Assembly: GCA_963580285.1 (NCBI GenBank)
Contig: OY757020.1
Coordinates: 97,715,497 to 97,779,496 of the forward strand
Length of the DNA: 64,000 nucleotides
Source: Lucinisca nassula
Lineage: Eukaryota > Mollusca > Bivalvia > Lucinida > Lucinidae
Reading direction: 5' to 3'
Shown: one piece after another, positions 11,256-21,113 of the stretch
Numbering within the stretch: the first letter of the stretch is position 1
How the letters are laid out: each line of letters starts with the position of its first letter
Made by a program: the position numbers and the translations under genes
The notes under the pieces: model-generated
What the model was told of the DNA's origin: nothing
What the model saw: only the letters and a program-made list of their open reading frames with translations
Database searches by the model: none

Positions 11256-11497
11256 AGTAGAAGTAAAACAAAGATCAGGAATTGATACAATTAACTTACC
11301 CCATCCACAAAAGACACCAAAGGGAAAGAAATACAAACATTAAGCGACCAGACCATAATGGAAACCTAAACAAAGGAAGGCCATATGGACAGTTACTTTC
11401 CCACAAAATGGCCATATGGCCATCCAAAATTAAAAGACACAAGTGATACACACAGTAAGTAACAAACAACAACATAAATAAATCGCCACGGAAGCCA
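11256..11497 (-). mobile_element. PLE-A 3' end, part of a twin-primed insertion
   Basis: Minus-strand 3' UTR ending at the AAAGTAGAAGTAAAAC terminus at 11256. Its upstream edge lies at the UTR segment GCGATTTATTTATG, exactly where the adjacent plus-strand piece stops, so the two pieces together make one contiguous stretch of element with the 5' part inverted. Confidence 0.75.
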
Positions 11498-11790
11498 TCG
11501 GAGCCCATCGGAGTCTAACTGTTGGTTTTCTTTTGCTCCAGCATTTCTGTTGTTTCTTGTTGTCGAGTCCTCACCCTTGTTTCATCTCTGTTGCTGTTTG
11601 ATTTTTGTGTTCACGAAGATGTTGCACTGATGAGTTAGGAGGCATTCATGCGGACTGAACAAATTATTTGTTTTAATCGCGATGGAAGTAAGAGTGAGGA
11701 TTGTGGCCACGTAAAATCGATTTAAGCCCCACAGTGGAATTTGTTTCCGCTGACCGTTCCAAGGCGGTTCTTCTGTCGCGGTTTATTTTT
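11498..11790 (+). mobile_element. PLE-A UTR piece inverted relative to its 3' end
   Basis: Plus-strand UTR from CCCATCGGAGTCTAACTG to GCGGTTTATTT, followed by a T-rich tract (11786-11812). Together with 11256-11497 it forms a head-to-head inversion breaking at the same element position in both pieces. Confidence 0.75.
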
Positions 11791-11812
11791 TTTTATTTTT
11801 TTTTTTTTTTTA

Positions 11813-12560
11813 ATTCCATCATCAGATTTAACAGAGATCCACAATTAACACACAAGAGCACAAGTTTCAATACATTACCATATTATAGTAAAAAGATACA
11901 AACAGACCGGTATACCTTTTTAAGCCGGAAACTGTGGAGCAGTTTACTATCATTCCAATATTGAGGGGCCGCTGATGAAGTCACACATAGAGTTATCTTC
12001 CTTGCTAAAGACACTCAGAATCTTCTAGTACATTTTTATGTACTTTCCAGAATACAGAATTATTAGGTACAGAAATCTGCCTAGTGTCTCCACTGTACAC
12101 TGCACTTGAACGGTTATAAAAGACCCATTAATCATTCCTTCACTTCCATTTTCGGTAGAGTAACTGACTCCGCAGCCCCTCAATGATCGATGACACCAAA
12201 GAGTGCCCATTACGAATTCACGTCTATTCAAATATTTTGAGAACTTTTTCATCAAACATATGAAACTTTTGCGATAAAAAATCCAACATTTTGCGCCCCG
12301 GCTCCAAACAAAGACCGCGGGGACCCGTTGGAACCGCCTTGGCGAGGCGGCTCCAACGAGAACCCATAATCCATGCCCCAGAGCCGAAATAAGAAAACGG
12401 TGAACACCCCCGCAAACCCCTGCACTACCAATAAAAGCGGGGTTCAAGGGGGTCAAAATTATACATACTTGATACCACATAAACCCTAAGAAGTATAGCT
12501 CGTAAGAAGACAATTGGCATATGATTCCTCTGCATAATACCTTTCATCACGTTAACTATT
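11813..12560. other. No gene; one GAGGCGG hairpin
   Basis: Largely unrecognised sequence. 12325-12358 is a hairpin with arms CGTTGGAACCGCC and GGCGGCTCCAACG, a diverged member of the Y hairpin family. A minus-strand open frame over 12025-12513 reads straight through this hairpin and is not credible as a gene. Confidence 0.5.
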
Positions 12561-12671
12561 CCGTGAAATGAAGACCCCCCCCCCAAATCCCACTTTATAT
12601 AGAGAAAACTGGGGTCCACGGGGGTAAACATCACCCCTCCCATTTCTGCTCCAAGACATAGGTTGTGGGTA

Positions 12672-12708
12672 CTCGTTAGAGCCGCCTCAGTGAGGCGGTT
12701 CTAACGAG
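12672..12708. repeat. Y-family hairpin (left arm)
   Basis: Arms CTCGTTAGAGCCGCCTCA and TGAGGCGGTTCTAACGAG with a minimal loop, flanked by a longer imperfect inversion (GTTGTGGGTA / GCCAACAACC). The same hairpin occurs with variations at 12325, 12991, 32648 and in the right arm, so it is the centre of a fold-back element. Confidence 0.85.
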
Positions 12709-12990
12709 CGCCAACAACCCATGTTTTGAACATTTATAACAAAAATATCAAGGGTTTTCATCAGAAAAGTAACTATTTTGGAGATGTGAAAAAAGCACTT
12801 TGTTGCACGGGTGTGTTATCGTAATGCTACCAACCACAGCAGTTCTCGATCTCGAGACTTCTAGAATCGATAAACAGTCAAACATCAGTAACTCAAACAC
12901 CATCGGGGTCCCGAAAGCCCGCCCGAAATACAACAGCCCGAGGACCCGAGTGTCGAGCTAACAACCAGACCGGGAGACCGTATGCGTGTA

Positions 12991-13027
12991 CTCATTAGAA
13001 TCACCTCATCAGGGCGGTTCCAATGAG
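12991..13027. repeat. Y-family hairpin, diverged (left arm)
   Basis: CTCATTAGAATCACCTCA paired with GGGCGGTTCCAATGAG; several wobble or mismatched positions show it is older than the 12672 copy. Sequence from 12736 to 12990 has no recognisable feature. Confidence 0.7.
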
Positions 13028-13125
13028 TTCACGCAACGAACAACCCAAAGACCAAACAGAGCAATTATTCACAAGTATCTATCGGTATTTGTAGTCCAGG
13101 TCTAGTCTTTATGGCATAGTTTGCC

Positions 13126-13196
13126 AAGTAGAAGTAAAACAAAGATCAGGAATCGATACAATTAACTTACTCCACCCATCAAAGACAGCAAAGGGA
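13126..13196 (-). mobile_element. PLE-A terminal stub (left arm)
   Basis: Only about 70 bp of the PLE-A 3' terminus is present, starting AAGTAGAAGTAAAACAAAGA. Such severe 5' truncation fits poorly processive target-primed insertion. Confidence 0.8.
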
Positions 13197-13494
13197 AATA
13201 TCAGTATCCAAGAACCACTGCAGTAGAGCAATACAAAACAGTATACCGTAAGCAATGTAGTTGTGCCAGATTACTATTACTATGATGGATTTTAACATTT
13301 CAAATAACAAAAAGAACAACAAAAAGGACAAATTGTACAAAGTCAGGATGCATTTCTGAGAATGTCAATCATCAGACATCTTATCTTCCAAAGTTTAACA
13401 GTCATAAGCGACATTCCCTGTGCTTGCTTGGAGTGGGTGTTTACAGTTTTACATTTCCCTGTGAATTATTTTTGAAGTAGAATGAAAATGACAA

Positions 13495-14454
13495 TCAAAT
13501 TACCAGCAATGTTTTATATTTTTCCCATTTCTGTTCAAATTCAATATGTTTGTTGTTCAATCTCGCAATATGCTTATCAACCTTGTAAAAGTTGGTGATA
13601 TTATGTGCGAATCCACTATAGTCAGGTAGTCTGTCTTCCATTTTCTTTCTATATATAAATTTTTTAGCATAAATTAATAATACAGTCAAAAGTTTGTCAT
13701 AGGCTAAATTACCAAATATAACATCAACTACTGTAAAATTTACATTCAAACCACAATTATCTCTAAGTATCATCTTAAATGTATTCCAGAAATACTGAAC
13801 ATATTCACAGTCCCAAAACAGGTGTATCAATGTTTCAGTGTTCCTTTTACAAAATGTACACCTGTCATTGGACTTGAGTTTCATTTTAAAAAGACGATGA
13901 TTTGTCCCTAGTGTCCTATGGTTAATTCTGGTTTGAAACCACCTAATAGCAGTGCCATTAGAAAGTCTAAATGGCATATTGAAAAGCCCCTTCCATACCA
14001 AATCCATATTTAAACCTAATTCGATTTGCCATTTAGTTAAAGATGTTGGGGTAGCATTATTTGCTACAAATGCATTATACATATGTCGACATCCTTTTTT
14101 ATCTTTTATTATTAAGCTACAGTATATAGAGCAGATAGGTCCATTAATGAGTCTGTCACTTCCGTTATCTGTAAAACTATCTGAAATGAAGTTCCTTAAA
14201 CTTCTAATAAAACCTTCATACTGTAGAAAATTAGTTTGCAGCGAAAATTTTGTACAAAATGTTTCGAAAGCAAGGGGCTGACAATTTGGATCCAATACAT
14301 CTTTTATAAAGATAATACCCTTATTTTCCCAGTCCCTGTAATATACCGTCGCGCCTCCGACCTTTATATTTACATTAAACCACACAGGAGTGGATAAAAT
14401 TTCCATCGTGTTGCTTGGTTTTACTATTTCTGTTAAGGATTTAAAACAATTCAA
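13495..14454 (-). pseudogene. LINE ORF2 C-terminal block with zinc-binding motif (left arm)
   Basis: 319-residue frame. Residues 170-190 (RWFQTRINHRTLGTNHRLFK) and the following C199-x2-C202-x8-H211-x4-C216 motif match the zinc-binding domain found after reverse transcriptase in L1/Tx1-type ORF2 proteins (zf-RVT family). The frame ends at a normal stop at 13495, after which the 3' UTR begins. This block is identical at protein level in the right arm. Confidence 0.8.
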
Positions 14455-14501
14455 AACATCGCGCCAAAATGTATTATTAATACTATTAAGTTTTCTTTCG
14501 T

Positions 14502-14951
14502 TTATATATGCTCCTCCATATCTGAAGCACTTATTATTTCCGGAAACATATTTATCACCGTCTCCAAATATTTATTTGATTTCGTCAGTATTCTTCGCAT
14601 CCATGTCAACTTCATGGATCGCATAAATTTTTCTACGTTCACGATTTTTGGTCCACCATTTTCATATTTTTGCTCAATCACTACACGTTTTATTTTATCC
14701 GGTCCATTATTCCTAAGATAGTTATAACATAAAGATTGTATTTCTTTGATAATTTTGTTTGACGGAGTTGGAAGAGCTGAAATAAGATGGTTTATTTTAG
14801 GTAAAGCAAGACTTTTTATAACCGTTATTTTTCCTAGGGGGGTTAAAATCCGTTTTGACCAAGTCTGAAATAATTTTTCCATTTCCCCAATCTTTTTTCT
14901 ATAATTTATTTCCACTATATTTGCCAAACTCTTTGGAAAAGTTATACCCAA
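14502..14951 (-). pseudogene. LINE ORF2 thumb/connector block (left arm)
   Basis: 149-residue frame following the RT, in a shifted frame overlapping the end of the RT block. It carries the segment KRILTPLGKITVIKSLALPK, typical of the region after the RT palm in L1/Tx1 proteins. A frameshift close to its end (around 14515) moves the continuing homology (GAYINERK, FWRDVLNCF) into the frame of the next block. Confidence 0.75.
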
Positions 14952-16084
14952 AACAGTAAATTCTTCACTCTCCCAAGAAAGGTTATATTTTCACAAAATC
15001 GTCTTTCACTAGCCTTTTCTGACCCTATCCAAACCACTTTTGTCTTTTCTAAATTTATACAAAGGCCGGAGGCGCTGGCATATAGTTTTAATATACTCAA
15101 GCAATTTTCTAGTGATTTTTCACTTCCATCGAGTAGAATTGAGGTATCATCAGCATATTGCGAGATGACAAACACTGTGTTATTTATATTGATTCCTTTA
15201 ATAGTGTTATTGTTTCTTATAAGGACGGCAAGAATTTCAGCACATATAACAAATAGGTAAGGAGACAAAGGGTCTCCCTGTCTACATCCACGTTCTAAAT
15301 TAAACCAGTCTGACAAGTGACCATTCACTGCAACACACGATTGAATTTTATTATAAAACATTTTCACCCATTTTTGAAAAGATTCTCCAAACCTAAAATA
15401 ATCTAACACTTTGAAAAGGAAGTCCCAGGATACCGAGTCGAAGGCCTTTTCAAAATCAATTAGGACTAGCATCCCCGGTATTTCTTGTTTTTCAGTGTAG
15501 TTTATTATGTCATACAGGAGTCTAATATTATCACCAATATAACTACCCGAAATGAAGCCCGTCTGATCTTCGTTTATAAGTTTTGGTAAAACACGTTTTA
15601 GTCTTTCTGCTATACAAGATGATGCTAGTTTGTAAGACGTATTTAGCAGCGAAATGGGTCTCCAGTTTTTCAAGAATTGCTTATCTTTATTCCCTTTTGG
15701 TAAGCATGTAATAACCCCTCGTCTTAAGCTTTCTGGCAACTCTCCTTTTACATAACTTGCGTTTATCGCGCGTAAAAGAAATTGACCGACATCCTTCCAA
15801 AAGAACTTAAAAAATTCATAAGTGAAACCGTCGAATCCGGGGCTAGTATTGTTTGAAGCTTTTTTCAGACAAAATAGCAATTCGTCATGAGAGATAGGTC
15901 CTTCTAGCAAAGCATTGTCAGAATGTTCCAATTTAGGTACACTAAAATTATCTAACAGTTTAGGTAAATCAATATTGGTGCTATCACGTTTAGAATATAG
16001 TGTTTGGTAAAACAACATAGTCTCTTGCAAAATATCATTTTGATCATTTATCTTAACTCCAAATTCATTGATCAAGCTATTCAT
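14942..16084 (-). pseudogene. LINE reverse transcriptase domain (left arm, 380 aa frame)
   Basis: RT of a LINE ORF2, which would copy the element RNA at a nicked target. Motifs in order: SPGFDG at residues 81-86, WRPISLLN at 141-148, LIDFEKAFDSVSW at 208-220 with the first catalytic Asp, GCRQGDPLSP at about 266-275, and QYADDT at 309-314 with the catalytic Asp pair. All core catalytic residues are present, so the decay lies outside the palm. The order and spelling of motifs fit the L1/Tx1 group rather than RTE or CR1; clade assignment needs a tree. The reading frame runs out near the thumb, and the next LINE block continues in another frame. The N-terminal Met is an arbitrary internal start. 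Confidence 0.85.
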
Positions 16085-16293
16085 GCATTTACTGACAAAG
16101 TTCCTTTTTCCAAATTACAAAAATAATTAGTTGTTTTTTCTCCGTCACTGATCCATCTTGCTCTAGATCTAATTTTAATTCCTTCGATTTTCTTTTTCCT
16201 CAGTTCATATAATTCTGTACGTTTCAAATCTTAAAGTTCATTATTAATATCTGTACCATTTTCAATTTTCTCAATTTCTTCAACTAACCCCTT

Positions 16294-16612
16294 CTGTTTA
16301 TTTTTGTTATGGTTTGTCTTTGGGTGTTTGTGTCGCTAATATTATTTTATTTTGGATAGCCTATTGGCCATTTTGTTGGAAAGTAACTGTCCTTTTTGCT
16401 TTCCGCTGTTGGTGTTTCCGTTGGAGTATGTTGCTTAATGTTTGTGCTTCTTTCCCTTTGGTGTCTCTGATGGGAGCTGTGGATTAATTGTATCGATTCC
16501 TGATCATTGCTTCTACTTGTATTTTTCTTGTTTGTGTTTATTTCCCTTTGATGTTTCTGATGGTAGCTGTGGGTTAATTGTATCGATTTCTGATCATTGC
16601 CTCTAAATCTAT
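16294..16612 (+). mobile_element. PLE-A2 subfamily 3' tails in tandem (left arm)
   Basis: A related 3' UTR subfamily (A2), recognised by TTGGATAGCCTATTGGCC and the terminus CTGATCATTGCTTCTACTT near 16515. A second, shorter A2 terminus follows directly (to about 16612). A2 differs from A by CTGATCATTGCC in place of CTGATCTTTGTT. Minus-strand ORFs here are shadows of the UTR. Confidence 0.7.
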
Positions 16613-16639
16613 TTTTCATTAGAATTTTTTATAGACAAA

Positions 16640-18250
16640 AACAGATTTCTATCTGATCTTTCGAAGACTTTGTCGCAATATTTTATCACATGTTTTTTGA
16701 TGGCAGTAAAAAATGAAGTTAACTAGAATTTGTTTTTCTACAAAAGCACAGATGTCTCCCCCGTTTTTGACTGATAAGTATAACCTTGACATTGGAGGTA
16801 TTGAGCTGGGTCTTGTGTGCAACACATCATCTAATGAAGATGAATATTTCTGCATAGTAACTTTAAAAATGTTCAAAGAAAAATGAAAAAGTTATTGGCC
16901 GTACACAAAAAGCACTTTTTTACCTTTGACCTCTAAGTATGGCCTTGACCTTTGAGGTACAACACATCGTCTCATGTTGGTTAACATTTCTGCCATGTAA
17001 TTTCATAATCCATCAAAACAATAAGGAAGTTATTGACTGTCCCTTTTTTTACATTTGACCTCTAGATATGACCTTGACATTGAAGGTATGGACCTTGGTC
17101 TTGCACATGACTCATTGTCTAATGACGGTGAACATTTCTGCATGGTTACTTTATAAAGTCCATACAGAAATAAAAAAGTTAATGACTGGACACAAAGAAA
17201 AACATTTTTTTTACCTCTGACCTCTTGGTATGACCTTGATCTTGGAGGTACCGACCTGGGTCTAGCGTGCACTACATCGTCTCATGATGGTTAATATTTC
17301 TGCCAAGTAATTTCACAATCTATCCAGGAAGAAGAAAGTTATTGACTGAACACTAAAAAGGCCTTTTTTTTGTTCTTTGACCTCTTAGTACGACCTCGAC
17401 ATTTGAGGTACCAACTTGGGTCATGCACACAACACATTGTCTCATGGTGGTTAACATTTCTGCCAAGTAATTTCAAAATCCATATAAAAATAAAAAAGTT
17501 ATTGACAGAATACAAAAAGGCCCCCTTATTTACCTTTATCCTCTATGTATGACCTTGACCTTTCAGGTACCAAACTGGGTCATGTGTGTAACACATCATC
17601 TCATGGTGGTTAACATTTCCGCCAAGCAATTCCAAAATCCATTTAAAAATAAGAAAGTTATTGACCAAACACGAAAAAAGGCCCCTTTTTTACTTTTGAC
17701 CTGTATGTATGACCTTGACATTTTAGTTACCAAACTGAATCATGCATGCAACACATGGTATTATGATAGTTAACATGTTTGCCAAGTAACTTCAAATTCT
17801 ATCTAAAATAAGCAAGTTATTGACAAAACCCGAAAAATTGCCCTTTTTTACATTTGACCTCTAAGTATGACCTTGACCTTTGAGGTACCAACCTGGGTCA
17901 TGCACGCAACACATAGTCTTATATTGGTCAACATTTCTGCAAAGTGATTTCAAAATCCATCTCAAAATAAGAAAGTTATTGACCAAATACGAAAAAAGGC
18001 CCCTTTTTTGATTTTGACCTCTAAGTATGACCTTGACCTTTAAGGTACCGACCTGCCTTATGCGCACCACACATCGTCTCATGATTGATAATAATTATGC
18101 CAAGTAATTTTAAAATCCATCTCAAAATAAGAAAGTTATTGACCAAATACGAAAAAAGGCCCCTTTTTTGACCTTTGACCTCTAAGTATGACCTTGACCT
18201 TCCATCTGAAAATAAGAAAGTTATTGACCGGACACGATTTTTCCATACAT
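16640..18250 (+). repeat. ~160-bp tandem array with GACCTTGACCTTTGAGGTAC (left arm)
   Basis: About ten diverged units. The phrase TATGACCTTGAC recurs near 17551, 17711, 17870, 18030 and 18190, i.e. every 159-160 bp, with AAGTTATTGAC and AAAAAGGCCCC segments in each. Short ORFs on both strands are repeat reads. Similar arrays are, to my knowledge, widespread in bivalves. Confidence 0.9.
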
Positions 18251-18417
18251 ATATACATACCGACAAACTTCCAAGGGAGAAAATTCAAAAAGTATAAATG
18301 CGAAAGTTATAGTTCTTGCGCACTGCACGTCGTCTAATGCTGATTAATATTTATACGAAGTTTCGTGAGGATAGCTCTAACGGTTTTCAAGTTACCGAGC
18401 GGACACGAATGTGTGAC

Positions 18418-18540
18418 AGACGGACAGGCGGACAGACGGACGGACGGACAGACAGACAGACGGACAGACAGACAGACGCCCGGGGGAAAAACAATATGTC
18501 TCTCCGAAAAAAAAAATTCGGGGGAGACATAATAATTTGA
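18418..18540 (+). repeat. GACA/GACG microsatellite and GGGG hairpin end (left arm)
   Basis: 18418-18477 is a mixed (GACA/GACG)n tract. It is followed by CGCCCGGGGG, an AATATGTCTC segment and its inverse GAGACATAAT around an A-rich/CGGGGGA loop (to 18535). The layout equals the closing hairpins at 7968 and 22070, so it probably marks one end of the tandem-array element. Confidence 0.75.
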
Positions 18541-18756
18541 AGAGTCCAGTGGTGGTACAAGAGCTTGAATTGTTATTGAATTTGCAATAAACTGTACTTT
18601 GTAATAAGGTCTTTTATGAAGTTTAGGTAAGCAATATAACGTAGGAAGCTTGTCTAGGCCTTCTGTAACACAGACAGCAAACTTGGTGGCTGAATGAAAC
18701 ATATGGTCATCAAATAAAGCCCTCTTTACAGCTAAAGACTGAAGTTCATAGGTCAA
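18541..18756 (-). pseudogene. PLE-A RT finger fragment (left arm)
   Basis: Minus strand encodes the CVTEGLDKLPTLYCLPKLHK and RPYYKVQFIANS blocks of the PLE-A RT, then decays. Only the region ahead of the palm is present. A 140-residue open frame here starts in this fragment and continues as noise into the microsatellite. Confidence 0.7.
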
Positions 18757-19075
18757 AACAAATTATTTGTCTTTTGGTGTTGTGTCGCTTATATTATTTT
18801 ATATTGGATAGCCAATTGGCCATTTTGTGGGAAAGTAACTGTGTTTGGGTTTCTTTCCCTTTGGTGTCTCCGATGGTAGCTGTGGGTTAATTGTATCGAT
18901 TCCTTACCATTGCCCCCACTTCTACTTAGCGCCACCAAGTTCTTGCTGAAAAGTGTTAACATAGTGAAGCCATCGAACAACGACCACATTGTTAGCTATC
19001 TTGTCAGCTAGAGCCAAAACAAACATCCTATGAAATTCTTAAATACCTACTTTAAGGTGACGTTAAGACGTCACA
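18757..19075. mobile_element. PLE-A2 tail (+) abutting PLE-A coding piece (-) (left arm)
   Basis: 18757-18928 is a plus-strand A2 3' tail ending CCACTTCTACTT. 18929-19075 is minus-strand PLE-A coding DNA, homologous to 3120-3255 (GCCACCAAGTTCTTGCTG and following). The opposed orientation repeats the inverted pattern seen at 11256-11790. The A piece ends exactly where the ribozyme array begins. Confidence 0.65.
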
Positions 19076-19105
19076 ATTCCATTGTGGAAATTTGAAAATA
19101 TTTGA

Positions 19106-19151
19106 GGGTCACTGATGAGGCCTAATTGGCCGAAACAAGCCAGTCTGGCTC
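19106..19151 (+). ncRNA. Type I hammerhead ribozyme HHR-A1, intact core
   Basis: Stem I GGGTCA pairs with TGGCTC after the cleavage site (two G-U pairs). Core CTGATGA at 19112-19118, stem II GGCC-TAATT-GGCC, then GAAAC. Stem III is damaged (ACAAGCCAGT keeps only the outer two pairs). Cleavage expected after C19145 if active. Confidence 0.75.
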
Positions 19152-19366
19152 AGAAAACATGCACACTCCATATTTTTCTGTTTGTGGTGTATTCCTTGTT
19201 TCCAAAGGATAACCCTTTTATAGAACATATTTAACCTCACTACAGCTGGTGTCTGGGAATGTGTGTCGGCCGTAAAATGTCTCCCTGCCCTACATCATAG
19301 TGTAGTTTATATTTTCTTGTCCTTTGGGATCATTGATTACATTGTGGAATTTTTAAAAGTATTTGA

Positions 19367-19412
19367 GGGCTACTGATTAGCCCCAATTGGCCGAAACTAG
19401 CTAGTCTGGTCC
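19367..19412 (+). ncRNA. Hammerhead HHR-A2, core mutated (G8 to T)
   Basis: The core at 19373-19379 reads CTGATTA, so the catalytic G8 is lost. Stem II is also weakened (GCCCCAATTGGCC). Stem III is the intact palindrome ACTAGCTAGT. Predicted inactive. Confidence 0.8.
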
Positions 19413-19627
19413 AGAAAACATGCACTCTCCATATTTTTTTAGTTCTGTGATGTATTCCTTGTTTCCAAAGAATAACTCTTTATAGAACATATTTAACGTC
19501 ACTACAGCTGGTGTCTGGGAATGTGGGGCGGCCGTAAAATGTCTCCCTGCCCTACATCATAGTGAAGTTTATATTTTCTTGTACTTTGGGATCATTGATT
19601 CCATTGTGGAATTTTGAAAATATTTGA

Positions 19628-19673
19628 AGGTCACTGATGAGGCCTAATTGGCCGAAACTAGCTAGTCTTGCCC
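19628..19673 (+). ncRNA. Hammerhead HHR-A3, intact core, weak stem I
   Basis: Core CTGATGA at 19634-19640, perfect stem II and stem III ACTAGCTAGT, cleavage after C19667. Stem I AGGTCA against TTGCCC has mismatches, so activity would be reduced. Confidence 0.75.
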
Positions 19674-19888
19674 AGAAAACATGCACACTCCATATTTGTC
19701 AGTTCTGTGGTGTATCCCTTGCTTTCAAAGGACAATCCTTTTATATAACATATTTAACGTCACTACAGCAGGTGTCTGGGAATGTGTGGCGGCCGTAAAA
19801 GGTCTCCCTGCCCTACATCATAGTGTAGTTTATATTTTCTTGTCCTTTGGGATCATTTATTCCATTGTGGAATTTGGAAAATATTTGA

Positions 19889-19934
19889 AAGTCAATGATG
19901 AGGCCTAATTGGCCGAAACTAACTAGTCTGGCCC
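19889..19934 (+). ncRNA. Hammerhead HHR-A4, core mutated (C3 to A)
   Basis: The core at 19895-19901 reads ATGATGA; C3 normally pairs with G8, so this copy is predicted inactive. Stem II is intact. Confidence 0.8.
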
Positions 19935-20172
19935 CGAAAATATGCACATTCCATATTTTTCAGTTCTGTGGTGTATTCCTTGCTTCCAAAGGATAACCAT
20001 TTTATAGAACATATTAAGGTTTAGTTTGTGTCGCTTATATTATTTTATTTTTGATAGCCTATTGGCCATTTTGTGGGAATGTAACTGTCCTTTTGGCTTT
20101 CCACTATTGATGTTTCCATTTGGTCCGTTGTTTCATGTTTTTGTTTCTTTCCCTTTGGTGTCTCTGATTTGA

Positions 20173-20218
20173 GGGACACTGACGAGGCCTAATTTGCCGA
20201 AACTAGCTAGTCTGGCCC
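20173..20218 (+). ncRNA. Hammerhead HHR-A5, intact core (N7 = C)
   Basis: Core CTGACGA at 20179-20185 (position 7 is free to vary), stem II GGC...GCC, stem III ACTAGCTAGT, cleavage after C20212. Stem I GGGACA/TGGCCC has one mismatch. Plausibly active. Confidence 0.75.
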
Positions 20219-20330
20219 AGAAAACATGAACACTTCATATTTTTCGTTCTGTGGTGTATTCCTTGCTTCCCAAGGATAAATCTTTCATAGAACATATTTA
20301 AAGGTCATCTTTCTGTACCTGAGATACGCG

Positions 20331-20624
20331 TTCTGCCCGCGGATGCGTTTTTCTGTTTGGAAAAGATCACCATGTATTAATGTAATTTGGCTATTGTAAA
20401 ATTTAATTAATGCTGATTATGGAATTCGTGGCGTATATCTTTGTGTAGCAACCGAGCTGAACTTAGATGCCATTGAAAACCTAATCATCATTAAAGTATC
20501 GAAACGCTGCCGATATTGCATTATGGAAGTGGCGGAATCCGTGGGCGGGGTGTGGGATTTTGTAAAAAGTATCAGTTTCAAATATTTGTAGCAAAATTGC
20601 TGTACTTGCTGTTCCGATGCAGCA
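20331..20624. other. No recognisable feature (left arm)
   Basis: No ORF or known repeat seen; the same stretch occurs at 55875-56168 in the right arm. Confidence 0.5.
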
Positions 20625-21113
20625 CATAATTTGTTCAGTCCGCATGAAGGCCTCCTAACTCATCAGTGCAACATCTCCGTGAACACAAAAAATCAAAAGA
20701 ACCACAGAGGTGAGACAACGGTGAGGACTCGACAGCAAGAAACCACTGAAATGCTGGAGCAAAAGAAAATCAACAGTTAGACTCCGATGGGCCTGTCCAG
20801 GAACCGCGGTGCGAGGCGGACCGTCCATGCTAATAAACCCTATTTGTTTCATTGGGCGGCAGGGCTTGAGATGTCATTTCATCTCAATGTCGGGTAAAAG
20901 TCCCACAAAACTGGAAGCAACGTCTCCAAAATGACCTTTACAGTGTTGACGGGGACGTTAAACCTCAAATCAAACAAACAAAAGAAGTAAAACAAATGTC
21001 AGTAATCGATACAATTAACTTACACCACCCATCAAAGACACCAAAGGGAAAGAAACACAAACATGAAGCGACCAGACCATAATGGAAACCTAAACAAAGG
21101 AAGGCCATAAGTC
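20625..21113 (-). mobile_element. PLE-A pieces flanking an interspersed G repeat (left arm)
   Basis: Three minus-strand pieces: PLE-A mid-UTR (20625-20789), repeat G (20790-20985, with GGTTTAACGTC in reverse complement near 20955) and a PLE-A 3' tail (20986-21113). The tail lies on the 3' side of G while the mid-UTR piece lies at the lower coordinate, so this is not one PLE-A simply interrupted by G but a mosaic. Confidence 0.65.

Larger units (their letters stand above)
13452..16294 (-). mobile_element. 5'-truncated Tx1/L1-type LINE (left arm)
   Basis: About 2.85 kb of a non-LTR retrotransposon ORF2 plus 3' UTR, sense on the minus strand. It begins mid-ORF2 upstream of the RT (an RARWISDGEKTTNYF motif around 16101-16170, minus strand), with an in-frame stop further upstream, then RT, thumb/connector and zinc-binding C-terminal blocks. 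The endonuclease domain and ORF1 are missing. The RT block starts in a different frame from the upstream motif. No clear poly-A tail or target-site duplication was seen; the upstream edge abuts a PLE-A-related fragment. Confidence 0.85.
19076..20330 (+). repeat. HHR-A tandem array, 261-bp monomers with hammerhead ribozymes (left arm)
   Basis: Predicted cleavage positions at 19145, 19406, 19667 and 19928 are spaced exactly 261 bp. A fifth ribozyme (cleavage 20212) follows after a PLE-A2 piece (about 20026-20170) replaces part of a monomer. Each monomer carries TGTGGTGTATTCCTTG, CTACAGCTGGTGTCTGGGAA, a GGCGGCCGTAAAA block and the ribozyme. Monomer size, tandem layout and minimal type I hammerheads match animal retrozymes, non-autonomous elements spread through circular RNAs. 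Nothing in the array codes for protein. Confidence 0.85.

Noticed and set aside
12025..12513. 162-residue minus-strand ORF
   Set aside because: It reads through a repeat hairpin, has no recognisable domain and no coding-like composition; the mirror falls outside the window so it cannot be cross-checked.
16347..16619. 90-residue ORF rich in KSIQLTHSYHQ repeats as a gene
   Set aside because: It is the antisense translation of two consecutive PLE-A2 3' tails.
18478..18540. GC-rich hairpin followed by T/A run as a bacterial-type terminator
   Set aside because: The context is eukaryotic repeat DNA; it is the closing hairpin of a tandem-array element seen elsewhere in the window.
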